Shown here: positions 31,131 to 41,848 of the stretch, in pieces
Layout: each line of letters begins with the position of its first letter
How positions within the stretch are numbered: the first letter of the stretch is position 1
Assembly: GCA_035771165.1 (NCBI GenBank)
Contig: JAWNZC010000087.1
Coordinates: forward strand, 7,100,001 to 7,164,000
From: Paragorgia papillata
Taxonomy: Eukaryota > Cnidaria > Anthozoa > Scleralcyonacea > Coralliidae
Direction: 5' to 3'
DNA length: 64,000 nt
Notes under the pieces: model-generated
What the model was told of the DNA's origin: nothing
What the model saw: only the letters and a program-made list of their open reading frames with translations
Database searches by the model: none
Made by a program: the position numbers and the translations under genes

Positions 31131-33365
31131 GGCCGTTTGCCGTGATATGAAAAAGTGGCAATAAAACGATTTTCATTAAGCTTGTCTTAGAACTGAAATA
31201 TTTTTACATAACTTACCACTTTAGAATACGCTGAACACGATTCTGAAGAGTTCCCGCTTCGTAGACGCGCAGTATTTTTGTAAATTCCACTATTATATTC
31301 ACTTCTTTCACGAGAATCCCGCTATCTCCCGCCATCTTGAAATTAGGTAACATTGCCCTCAGCCGCTGTATTATGACCCAGTCTCCTTATTTCGCGGAAG
31401 AGTTATGATTTAGAGGGATGGGCAGCCTGGTTCCCAGGCCTCTCTTTTTAACGTCGAGCGGCAGACCGAAATTGTGAGAGGCATGGAATAAAATGTTTTG
31501 CTTGGCCCAAAACTGGCCCCAAATTTTACAGGCACCAAACGGCCGTTTGGCGGAGAACCAAGGCAGATAACACTCACCTCGGTCTGCACAATTCTTTATA
31601 ACATACGCGACTTTTTCGCTACTTTTTATTTTTTCGCGACTTTTTTCGCGACTTTTCAGATTCAGAAAAGTTAAAAATATAGACTACACTACCAGTGTCA
31701 GACAAGCACATCATTGACTTTCGAAAATGAACTTAAAGTGTTTCATGTTTAACAGTTGAAAGACGGAACTTTGAAAAGCACGAGTAATGTCCATTAACTG
31801 TTCTTTTAGGTTACAATCGAAAGCAAACGACAGAAACCCTTACGTTTTCGTTCGAATCTGACGCCATGTTGGTTGTTTTGAACCTTGATCGATGCTGAGC
31901 ACTGGCGTGAGAGTTACGAAAAAAGTCGCGAAAATAAAAAAAAGATGTTTATGTCATCTCTGAGCCACCGTAATAACATCATATAGCAAGGTTGGTCTAC
32001 TCCCGAAACGTTAAAATAGCATATTTCGATTCGTATAAATGTGTTTCATCACAATCACTTCCTACGCCGAACACTACTTTATAAAGTCTCGTATGTAACC
32101 ACCTTTTAACGTAATGTAAAACAAAGAAACCTACTCGTTTGCTGTCTGCTGTCAAGAAGAAGTTTGTTTAAGTGCCTCGTTCATAAAGATTAAAGAATCC
32201 GAGCTCCAGCAGGATTTATGATAGATGAAGATGAACATTTTCCACTAGTCCTCTCGCTCGATGCCTCTTCTGTGACGTCACCAAAATATGTTCGAGAGAA
32301 AAGAGGACTAGGAACTAGTCTGAGGGATGGGATCTATTGCATTCTGATTTCGTCCCCAGACCTCTCAAACGAATTGTTCAAGATGGGGATATAGTCAGTA
32401 TCGTCAGACGGTGCTCTATATCTCAAATTTTAGTATGCGACATCCTATTAGACCTTTGCATTATTACATACAGACACACTATATGTGTACTACTTGTGAT
32501 GTAATACACTGCAATCTTATAGTAAGTTTGTACAGCAAAACTTTGGGCGAATTAATAAGCCTACTATAAGTTTTATGTCTAAACACGTAATTTTGTTTAA
32601 ATTATATACAAAAAGAACACTTCAATAAAATAGGCCTAGTTTTCATTGTCACTATTGTCACTAGACCTGTATTCGTTTTGCGAATCATACGTGTGCGGAT
32701 TACAATCTAAAATGCCTTTGTTTGCATTGTTTCCGTTGTTTTTGCAGCCAATACATTTGCAGAGGTCTGAACACTTCATTGCAGCCTAAACATGAACATC
32801 GGTTGTTTTCGCACCCTTTCATGCACTTACAATTAACAAACTCAGGATTGAGTCAGGGGCTGGGGCAAGGGTCATCCAGTTAATTGAAACATTTCCATCA
32901 TCATCAACCGTCCAACCATAGTCACAAAAAATTGGCAGATTTAACATTGGCTGCGTTGCGTGTCGCCAGATATAGGATTGATAATTAGCCCGACTTATGT
33001 GCTGATCTAGTGAATCTTGATTTGGAGGCAATAATTCTTCATCGTATTTGGGATGATGATGTTTTGCCCACTGCTGTACCCTGGGTGCCAGAATTTTTTC
33101 GACGCTGTTGGCCACAGCTATAAAGCAGTGTCATGCTTGTAAATAGTAGCTTTCGATGTTGTATGACCTAAAGTCCTAAACCATGTTGGATTTTGAGCAG
33201 TCGAACTGATGCAGTTATCTGGCGAACTGCTATTCCAAGAGCCAATGACTTGTGGGTCAGTTTCTTTCCCTTTGACTCTGCATAGATCAGGTCTTGAGAT
33301 ATTGACACCACTTTTTCTTGCTCATTTCCATTGATTCTCACCCTTTCGTCGTCAACTGGTTCGCA
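31131..33365. other. Foreign block inside the Gypsy element
   Basis: Replaces the protease and N-terminal part of reverse transcriptase. It holds a small foldback (about 31,611-31,945, arms containing CGCGACTTTTTTCG and complement), a pair of AGAGGACTAG-type inverted segments near 32,250-32,310, and the antisense CXC-protein fragment below. No target duplication is evident at either edge, so both insertion and rearrangement are possible. Confidence 0.6.
32700..33115 (-). pseudogene. C-terminal fragment of a CXC (tesmin/TSO1-like) domain protein
   Basis: The minus-strand frame 33,115-32,819 reads LDQHISRANYQSYIWRHATQ, then YGWTVDDDGNVSINWMTLAP and APDSILSLL. This pattern, a helix with YQ..IWR, a G-W turn and an APD..L..L segment before a cysteine cluster, recurs in many uncharacterised invertebrate proteins of multigene, probably transposon-linked families. 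After a frameshift the cysteine part is still readable: CMKGCENNRCSCLGC, then, after another indel, CSDLCKCIGCKNNGN (about 32,715-32,830). CXC clusters bind zinc and in tesmin-type proteins bind DNA. The fragment is broken and lacks its N-terminus. Confidence 0.6.
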
Positions 33366-36343
33366 AGAGAACCCAAAAACCCATGATAAAAATCAGTGAC
33401 ATCATTGAACCATCAGATTCTCCATGGTGTTCTTCGGTGCATGGTGTTGGTAGGCAAGAAGGATGGTAGTCGTAGGTTCTGTGTAGACTACAGAAAATGA
33501 AACGAAGTTGCAAGAAAGGACATTTACCCACTTCCAAGATGTGAAGATATTTTACACGCTTTATCCGGAGCAGCATACTTCACTCACTTGGATTTAGTCA
33601 GGCGATACAGGCAGATTGGCGTGAAAGAGGAAGATCGAGAGAAAACGGCGTTTTCAACACCCGATGGTCACTACCAGTTTAAGAGAATGCCATTTGGATT
33701 GACCAATGCACCTGCGACTTTCCAGCGCGCAATGAACACTATCTTGCATGGCCTGAATTGGTTAGGCTGTCTTGTTTATCTGGACGATATCATATTCGCT
33801 CAAACGCTACAAGAGCATCACCGGAAACTAGAATCGGTACTTCAACGACTCCAGAACAGTGGTCTCAAATTGAAAACCAGTAATTTTTTGAAGGAGAAAA
33901 CGTTATTGCTGGGTCATGTTGTAAGTCAAGATGGTGTCTCAACCTATCCCGAGGAGATTAAAGCACTCAAAAACTGGCCAATTCCTCATGATCTCTCAAG
34001 TCTTCGCTCTTTCCTGGGTTGTGCTGGTTATTATCGGTAATTTATTCCACACTACGCCAACATCGCAGCGCCGTTATATAAGCTGGAGCAAAAGGGTGTC
34101 GTCTACAAATGGAGTAACGAATGTAACGCCGCTTTTGAAACAACCAAGAGAAATCTAACAACATCACCAGTCCTGGCCTATCCAAAATTCGACGTGTTGT
34201 TCATCTTGGATACGGACGTAAGCAACGTTGGACTTGGAGCCGTGTTATCTCAGGTGCAAAAGGGACAAGAAAAGGTGATTGCGTACGCGGCCAAGACATT
34301 GTCGAAAGCAGAGCGGAATTACAGTACCACGTACCAGAAAATAATTGTTGGCGATGGTTTGGGGAATGGAGCATTTCAAACCATATCTCTGGGGAAAGCA
34401 TTTCACTGTCCGTACAGATCACAGTGCATAGAGATGGCTTCGGAATTTTAAAAATCCCAAGGGCCAAGTGGCAAGATGGCTGGAGCGACTGGCTGAATTT
34501 AATTTCACGGTAGAACACCGAGCTGGGCAACGACATGGCAACGCCGATGGAATGTCGAGAATCCCTAGAGCTGAGTTAGACGACGAAGGACCGACGACAG
34601 AAAGATGGATGGAAGTGTCATCCGTAGGCAGAGTAAACGCTTCGACTAAGCGAGCATGGGAATGCACCCTACCGGATGTGAGACGCGAAAAAGAAGAAGA
34701 CTCCTTGCTTCGTCAAGCACTTTCCTGGCCCAGTATGGGAAAACGCCCAGCCAGACCGGAGATCGCTGACACTGGCCCTAGGACGGGCTCCTTGTGGAGT
34801 CAATTCCGCATGTTGAAGAACATCGCCGGACTCCTATACCGTGGGTCCGGGAGTGAAGACGGAAAGTCTAAGAATTTACAACTCATTCTACCAAGAACGA
34901 TGACAGATCAAGTATTGAAAGCTATCCACGATCTACCATCAGCTGGCCATTTAGGAGTTAACAAGATGACTGAGAAGGTTCGCCAAAATCGAGGACAACT
35001 GTCGACAATGCACGAAATGCGCAGAACACAATCCACCTACGAAAACAGCCAAGGCACCACTGGTAACAAGTCTTACCGGATATCCTATGGAACGAGTGGC
35101 TCTTGACGTAATTGGACCACTCCCAACCACAATCAAGGGAAATCGATTCATACTGGTAGTGTGTGATTACTTTACGAAATGGTCTGAAGCTAATGCTATC
35201 CCTTACCACAAGACGACCACTGTAGCAAGTAAGCTCGTAGAAAAATGGAAATCACGTTATGGTTTTATGCAAACGCTACACTCTGATCAAGGACGTGACT
35301 TTGAGAGCAACACGTTTCAGTCACTAATGAATATTCTGGCATCCAGAAGACCGGAACATCTCCCTATCATCCACCGAGTGATGGTTTAGTTGAATGACTT
35401 AATCGCACACTAAAAAACATTTTATCCAAATTTGTGAATGATGGTCAAGATGACTGGGACTCGTTGATTCCCCAGACTTTGATGGCGTACAGGACAGCCA
35501 CACAGTCACCTACAGGTGTTTTACCATACCGGACAGTAGACCTTATGATGGACGGCGATCCACCAAACGAAGAACGGTAGATCACCACTGAATACCTAAG
35601 AGAACAAACGTCGAAGCTTCAAGGAGCTCACGAGATGGCGAGAAAGAACGCACGAGTGGCCACGCGTCGGTACAGGGACTACTATGATCTCGCAGGAATT
35701 TCAGGTGACACCTTCCAGATCGGTGATAGGGTGTGGCGTCAGTCGCATTTAACAAAAGGAAGTACATCAAGTAAGCTATCGGCAAAATGGGAGGTTCTTT
35801 ATGTGATCATCAAGAAAATAACAGACGTCGTATATCGGCTAAAGAAAGAGAAAGGACGGAAACGTGTGGTAGTTCATTTTAACTGCCTCAAGAAATGCTT
35901 TTCAAAGGAAGAAGAGAACCAGGACAAGACAAGAAATATAAGAAGTGGACTTTCTCCGAATCAGCCTGTTCGCAATATGCCAGGACCTTCCCTCCAACCA
36001 CAAAAAGAAAAACTACGATACAACGAGGACGACGATAGCGATGAAGAATGGATCGTTGAAACGAGAGACTCGCAGAACACGTCAGTGGCAGACTCCAATT
36101 AATAGAGACAGCCAAGGAAGCGTACTTCAAAGACCAGCTCCTACACAGACAGTCAGGAATCCGAGTACCGAGGCAGACTCCAATAGAGAGAGCTACGCAA
36201 GCGTACTTCAACGACCAGCTCCTACTCACACACCCAGGAATCCAAGTGCCAACTTGAACAACAGTGTCAGATTAGACCTGGCAAACAGACCGAGACGAGC
36301 AAGGAGACTGCCAAATTGGGCAAAGGACTATATACATTTTTAA
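33366..36343 (+). pseudogene. Gypsy pol: reverse transcriptase, RNase H, integrase; broken
   Basis: Starts inside reverse transcriptase at about DIIEPSDSPWCSSVVLVGKK (33,390). The palm has FTHLDLVRRYRQI with the first aspartate, FGLTNAPATFQRAMN and VYLDDIIF (33,775-33,800). RNase H begins FILDTDVSNVGLGAVLSQ (about 34,200) and is frameshifted near 34,335 and 34,440. The integrase has ILPRTMTDQVLKAIHD (zinc-binding region, damaged), VALDVIGPLP and LHSDQGRDFES with two catalytic aspartates, and in another frame SPYHPPSDGLVE with the catalytic glutamate. A C-terminal domain with GDRVWRQSH and a Pro-rich tail that includes two copies of a VLQRPAPT unit ends at 36,343. Stops at 34,039 and 35,387 and at least four frameshifts inactivate it. 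Confidence 0.85.
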
Positions 36344-36397
36344 CGAAATGAACTTTTACTAATTAATTTTAATTTGAATCAATTGCAGCCAGGTTCA

Positions 36398-36414
36398 AAC
36401 AATGGGGGGAATGG
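36398..36414 (+). promoter_or_regulatory. Polypurine tract
   Basis: AATGGGGGGAATGG directly precedes the 3' LTR. Such tracts prime plus-strand DNA synthesis in LTR elements. Confidence 0.8.
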
Positions 36415-36606
36415 TGTAGAATAGAGTTAAACTTGTTGACGATTTATGGTTGTTGCGTAAGCACACTAACGTGAGTGACTTCTGGCGTCAGCCTGCAGTT
36501 ACTGTAGATTTTAACGAGTTTTGTCTGTTGGGTTTTAATGCAGCTTTAGTTGCGGCTTTGTTGTATTTATATATTCACAATATTCTTCATAAACTATTGT
36601 TCTACA
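36415..36606 (+). repeat. 3' LTR of the Gypsy element
   Basis: 192 bp, begins TGTAGAATAG and ends TTCTACA; followed by the CAGG target duplication at 36,607-36,610. Confidence 0.9.
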
Positions 36607-36610
36607 CAGG

Positions 36611-37258
36611 TCTCTACATTCTATAAATATTTTAATACCGTCGGTACAGAGATGAGGATCAAAACGCTAACATTCTGGATCTTTATATTGGCACTGTATA
36701 CACTTTCTCATGCTTTTGGTCAAGCAATTGCGATGTTCATAGGTTTTACACATGGCTTCAGCAATACTAACAGTTGTTCAATGATCTGGCTCACGACTGT
36801 CTGTGAATTGGTCTGAACTCAGGACCTGTAAACCTCATGAAAACTATTGCAAACAAAATCCAAGATGTGAGAACACAAGGAACATTCATGAAGATGACAG
36901 ATTTTGAGGAAACAGTTTGTTGACAGTAACAGTATCTTTATATTTTTGCATTATTATTTATGTGCTTTATTACTAAACGAGTTGTATATTTGTTATGCTG
37001 AGTAGGAAGCTTATGTATACACATATATGTTCTACAGTATGTACCATTTGTGTTTTTACCGATTGTTGTTTGTCTTTGAGTTTAATATCGGCAATGGACA
37101 GTACTCTTATTGATGCATTAGGATTTATATTCAAAGTGCTTCGCTGCTTTAATTCTTCTAGTTAGTATTTACAGGGAAGTACACTCGAAATACTTTTTTA
37201 ATAAACGCGTTAGATTACTTGTGTGCTTGTTATTATTCTCATTACAAGATTATGTGCA
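36611..37258. other. No recognisable feature
   Basis: AT-rich sequence. The 88-codon frame at 36,550-36,816 starts within the LTR and shows no domain. Nothing else is visible. Confidence 0.35.
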
Positions 37259-37522
37259 TCGGACAATCATTTTCAAAAGTGTTGGGACACTCACAAGGTT
37301 TATGAGTCATTTTCTCTTTTTGTGACTACCTCAGCCTCAAGTTCAATGTTGTATGCCATGTCTACAGCGAATTTCGTCGAAATCATAACTTGTTTCGCTA
37401 GACAACATTGTAAAGGAAGGGGGAGGGAGGGAAAGTGGCCACATTGCCAAATAGACGATATATATGAATTATATGTTAAAAAATCTCAGGTGTCCCAACG
37501 ACTTTTGAAATTGATTGTCCGA
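37259..37522. mobile_element. 264-bp MITE with about 31-bp inverted termini
   Basis: TCGGACAATCATTTTCAAAA ... GTTGGGACAC on the left is the imperfect complement of GTGTCCCAACGACTTTTGAA ... GATTGTCCGA on the right. The interior is non-coding. No clean target duplication is seen. It stands 450 bp upstream of the Tc1-like transposase and could be a subterminal part of that element rather than an independent MITE. Confidence 0.65.
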
Positions 37523-37976
37523 ATTCCAAAGTTTCAGGCACTAACATAAAAAAAATTATATAAAACGTCACATTCACCATTATTGTGTGAAGTTACGTTC
37601 AAAGAGCAGAACAATTACCCTCAAGATAGTACCATTTCACAAATTCAAAAATACTTTAAACACGGGGGTATATGTCATAATATCATACATTAGTTTCCTG
37701 AGCAATATGGGCGTTTCAAGCTGACGTATATGCGTAAATGCGTAAAAATCGGGAATATTATTGAAAATCACGAAGGTACATGTATATCTCATTAGGTCAA
37801 GAGATACATTCTCTTTCAAGCGTATGCAATAATCTTATAGTCATGATGACGTAAAGGGCGTGCGTTTTGAACGTAACAGTAAACTTCGCATGCGTCTGAT
37901 TTGTAATGCAATACAATACGACGACAAAGTAATATAAAATTACCCAAGCACACGTAGAGCCTTATAAATTCTTACA
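37523..37976. other. Non-coding spacer before the Tc1-like transposase
   Basis: No gene is visible. It could include the left leader of the Tc1-like element, but no terminal repeat matching the right side of the transposase was found. Confidence 0.35.
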
Positions 37977-39490
37977 ATGGTTTTCCACCGAAAGATATCG
38001 GGCACAACGCGCTCATTAGTTATGCTCCTTGGTATGGATAATAAATATTCACGTCGTGAAATTGCGGCCAAAACTTGTATTTCAAAGTATATTGAAAGAC
38101 CCTAATCGCAGAGAGGAAAGGCAAGAAAGAAAAGGCGCAACGACTGGACGACCAATAGGTCATCGCAGACATTTGGTTCGCGATCTACTTAAACTGCGTA
38201 AGGGGAATGCAAATTTTACATTGAAAGAATTGCTAATCTATAGCGGACTTCAATCAACCGGTGTGTGCTATGGAACATTCTACAGGGAAATTAGGTGTCT
38301 GGGATTCCATTTTTCGCAAGCACGAAAAAAATGGGTACTCACCTACCGTTATTGCACTAAGCGGAAACAATTTGCGCGTAAATGTAGAAAAATATTGAAG
38401 AGCAAGCCTATTTTTTTTCATAAACATATCGCGTTCTATTTGGATGGAGTGTCATTTGTGTACAAGAGCAGACCAATGCAGGATGCTGTTGCCCCGAAGG
38501 GAAAAATATGGAGAAAAAGAAATGAAGGGCTCCAACTAACAAGTAAGGGATCAAAATAATTGCCTGGTGGAAAGCGTTTATACCTCCTTGTTGCTATTGT
38601 ATTCGGTAAAGCAGGCTTGGACTGGCCTATGTGCCATCGTGCCAATGGCACATGCGCCCCCTTTAGAATACCTCAACTGCGCCCCATGAACTATATTTGC
38701 TAAACTGAGATATGAAATATTATGGCTGCACATTGCAAGTAGTTTGTTACTGAATAATATTCTGCTTTCTTAAATTCAGGTTGTGTATGATAACGAGGGG
38801 TAGACAAGAGAGTTGCTGTTCCGTAAGATATATTTTATTCCGGCAAAAGGTAAGCCTGTAGGCCACTTTCGTGTCGTTCTTATATAAAGTTTCTGTGGGG
38901 TAATCATACATGGGAGAACAATGACAACAACGTACAATCACCAATTTTGAAATCTTTCTATTTACAGAGGCTTGTGGGAAAATTTATCTGTGATGCACCT
39001 TAGTAGGCCAATGTCATTATTTATTAATTTCTTTTTTTAACTGCGCCCTTCTCCCTGGTGGCACCGCCCCTAATACGAAGCCAGTCCAACTCTGCGGTAA
39101 AGTAGTTATCTGGTGGAAGAATATTAGCATATGAGTGGGAAATACTTCAGTGATTTTGTCAAAAGAAACTTCCCAAATCTCTTTTCTGATCGAAGTAAAG
39201 AAAAGTTGTTTACCATGGACAACGATCCGTCGCAAACCAGTAAGGCTGCGATGAGAGCGATTCATGACGTAGGAGCTAAACTATTTGCTATTCCAGCGCG
39301 TTCTTCAGATCTAAACCCAATCGAGAACCTGTTTCACATAGTTAAAAAAGAACTTGCGAATCAGGTTATCGCCGAAGGAATAATAAACGAAACTTGCTGT
39401 CAATTCAAGACAAGACTACGCAAAGCAAGTAAAGCAAACGTCAGTAACTTTTATTGGCAATCTCTTATTAAGTATGCCAAAACGCGTTGA
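37977..39490 (+). pseudogene. Tc1/mariner-type DD34E transposase, frameshifted and split by a hAT element
   Basis: Cut-and-paste transposase. The N-terminal HTH starts MVFHRKISGTTRSLVMLLGM and continues SRREIAAKTCIS. A frameshift at about 38,090 leads to the second DNA-binding region with GATTGRPIGHRRHLVRDLL. The first catalytic aspartate is in IAFYLDGVSF (about 38,440). A TAA follows at 38,557 where related proteins read on. The hAT insert (38,612-39,094) then interrupts the gene. After it come MDNDPSQTSKAA with the second aspartate and DLNPIENLFHIVKKEL with the glutamate; 34 residues separate them, i.e. DD34E. The frame ends at 39,490. Without the insert the gene would be about 1.03 kb, the usual Tc1 length. 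Confidence 0.85.
38604..39102. mobile_element. hAT-type non-autonomous element (38,612-39,094)
   Basis: A perfect 8-bp duplication CGGTAAAG flanks the insert (38,604-38,611 and 39,095-39,102). The 16-bp termini are CAGGCTTGGACTGGCC on the left and the complement of CAGAGTTGGACTGGCT on the right. Eight-base duplications and CAG(G/A)-starting termini are hallmarks of hAT elements. The 483 bp encode no transposase. The host sequence reads through once the insert and one duplication are removed. Confidence 0.95.
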
Positions 39491-40383
39491 CGCTGTCATA
39501 CAATGTAAAGGATTTAGAACGAAATATTAATGCTAACAACATTCCGCGCGGTTAATACAACGATGCTCACGACGATGCTCGCCCGCTCGTTTATCGCAAT
39601 ATGCCCACATTGCAGCAATATTACCAAGAAATTCGACACTAAAAGTTAACAGTGTTATTAATTATATTAAGGGGAGGGAACTTTGCTATTTTCTACGTAG
39701 GTTTCGGCTTTTTTTTTTTGCTTTTTTTTGAGGTTCCACAAAGTGGCATTATTGCATCATCCCGTCAGGCCTTGCGAACCATGTTGGTTACCGAGTCATG
39801 TGGCCGAGTTGTTTCTTTTCGACAGCTTTGCCTTTGGACCAGTTGTTCTCTGACTCTGTTGGTGAGATATTCATTTTGGAAGTCAAGTGACTAATCAGCA
39901 ATATGGCTGACAACTGTCTTAATCGTGATTACGCTCACAACGCTTACAACTGCACACGCCGATCGCGGTAGGCCTACACTAATAAAACATGACGAGCAAT
40001 TTCGAAACGGGTTGGTCCGCGATCTAAAAAAGCTGCTTAAAATCTTCAGTACAAATTCTCGTACAATATTATACGAAAAATTCTACTTAAAATTCTCATT
40101 TAATTACACTGCAAAATGCTATTCTAAATCTCTAAACCTGAACACTGTTGCAAATACAATACAACATGGTAAAAAAGACAATTATGAGCGAAGAGAACTT
40201 GCAAAGGACAGGTAAATGTGCTGTGACAATATTAGCATTGCCCGATGTGACTCGAGACTTGAACACTACATGGATGATGGATATTATACTTTGAATATAT
40301 TATGTAGATTTATCTGTTGTCGCGCGCTGCAAGGCCCCTTGCAATGATTACATAGAGAATAATACATGGATGTGCGGAAATAT

Positions 40384-40471
40384 GAAATTTATTTCGAGTG
40401 TTGACCAGGATATCTCACGAGTGAGCGAAGCGAACGAGTGACATATCCTGGTCAACACGAGAAATAAATTC
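40384..40471. repeat. Foldback around GAGTGAGCGAAGCGAACGAG
   Basis: Arms of about 38 bp: GAAATTTATTTCGAGTGTTG / ACCAGGATAT on the left with its complement on the right, around a short asymmetric centre. A nearly perfect snapback with no coding content. Confidence 0.85.
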
Positions 40472-40515
40472 CTATTACCTTGCAAAAATTGTACTAAGCT
40501 ATATTGCTGATTCAG

Positions 40516-40570
40516 CGATAATCGTCACATGTGCGATTATCATAAATAATCGCACATGTGAGATTATCAC
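40516..40570. repeat. Foldback GATAATCG..CGATTATC
   Basis: Two 25-bp arms, GATAATCGTCACATGTGCGA then TTATC, and the near-complement ATAATCGCACATGTGAGATT then ATC, around a four-base loop. Located 45 bp from the previous foldback; both may be parts of one element. Confidence 0.8.
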
Positions 40571-41121
40571 TTTTATTAGTGGCGGAAAAATCAATAAAAC
40601 ACTCTATTTTATATAATAAACCCGGATAATTTTACTATCTTGTCACAAACAAATTTCGTTTCAAAGCGGCCGGGAAAGAGGTAAAATAGACACAAATCTG
40701 TGAAATTTTGTTGAAGATTTTCCCTGTCTCTATGCGGGATGCCACAGGTCGACGTATTCGTCATTTTTTTAAAGCAGCAATAGTAAGCCTATTGGTCAAT
40801 AAAATACACAAATTCTGACGTTCCTGGAGGGGGGAAAAGAGCTACAGGGGGGTTAGTCAGCACAAAATAAAAAGTGGAAAACTTGGCGGGATTGTTGGCG
40901 ATGATACGTGAAAGAAAAATACCCGACGTCGGCCGACGGTGAAATTTATTTATAGTTTTTTATTTATAACAAGACGCCCGCTAGGCGTTAACTCGGGCTA
41001 CTGGGCAATGGGCATGGTGTTGTGGAGAATGAGATTGGTGGAGGAGGACATGTTAGAAAGCTAGTTAGAAAGCGCACATTTGTTTTACAAAGAACAATTT
41101 TTTATTGACTACTTTATAAAC

Positions 41122-41848
41122 TTAGGGACCGTTTATTATTTATCGGGGGTGGATGGGTGAGAAATTTTCTTCTTTTTTTTTCAGGTACCCCCCAAGCAAA
41201 GTTTAAAAATTTGGGAGCCCCCCTGTTTTTATTTGACATAATTTCAGTGCCCCCCCCCCCCCAACCCTTCAAATCCTGACATTAATCTTAAAACTAACCC
41301 CACCCACCCTACCTATAAAACCTCAAAATTCAATTAACCCTAAACCTAACCTTAACCCTAAATATAACCTTCTTAACTCCAACCTTAATTCCCACCCGAC
41401 CCGCACATTAAACCAATTGTCACCTTAACCCTCTCCTTAATCTCAATCATAATTTAATTACCCTAACACCTTAAACCTTAAACTATTAACCATTCTCCAC
41501 TACCATATTCACCAACACAATACACCAAGGATGGTAAGTCACAACCAGGATCTAAATACCTGAGCCTTATGGTTTACTTTTACTTTACATTTTACAAAAC
41601 AACACAAAATAATTCCAATTAAAGGCTTTTCTGAAAGATTTATCCCAATAAGAAATGTTTGTTTCTATAATAATGTTGATCATCAAAGACTCTTACCCTT
41701 GTTTAATACAAAAACTTTATGCCCCCCCCCCCCTTAAGAATTTATAAATTATTTCAGGGTCCTCCCAAAAGAAGTAGCAAAAATTTCAGGTCCCCCCATT
41801 TTCTCACCCATCCCCCCCCCCCTCCGATAAATAATGAACGGTCCCTTA
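41122..41848. mobile_element. PIF/Harbinger-type MITE (41,125-41,845)
   Basis: TTA on both sides (41,122-41,124 and 41,846-41,848) with termini GGGACCGTTTATTATTTATC and the complement of GGGACCGTTCATTATTTATC. Three-base TTA/TWA duplications and GGG-starting termini are typical of Harbinger elements. The 721 bp are C/G-homopolymer and CCTAACC-rich, with no transposase. Open frame 41,719-41,916 overlaps the right terminus and is not a gene. Confidence 0.85.

Larger units (their letters stand above)
30041..36606 (+). mobile_element. Ty3/Gypsy LTR retrotransposon, decayed, with internal replacement
   Basis: Two similar LTRs (30,041-30,242 and 36,415-36,606) begin TGTAGAATAG and end TTCTACA. CAGG stands immediately outside both, a 4-bp target duplication. 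A primer-binding-type site follows the 5' LTR and a purine tract precedes the 3' LTR. Order of domains is gag with zinc knuckle, (protease missing), reverse transcriptase, RNase H, integrase, which is the Ty3/Gypsy order. About 2.2 kb between gag and reverse transcriptase is foreign. No envelope-like frame is present. Confidence 0.9.
39491..41121. repeat. Repeat-rich non-coding stretch
   Basis: 39,698-39,975 repeats the family seen at 9,470-9,840 (GCATTATTGCATCATCCCGT, CAACTGCACACGCCGAT). Two strong foldbacks follow (separate entries). A half hairpin ACTCGGGCTACTGGG lies at about 40,991. No gene is visible. Confidence 0.55.

Noticed and set aside
37259..37522. Left terminal repeat of the Tc1-like element
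   Set aside because: The inverted partner lies 230 bp away on the same side of the transposase and no matching copy was found after 39,490, so it is listed as a separate MITE with this doubt noted.
41200..41480. Telomere-like CCTAACC/CCTTAACCC tract
   Set aside because: Units are irregular and lie inside the Harbinger-type MITE; there is no sustained six-base register.
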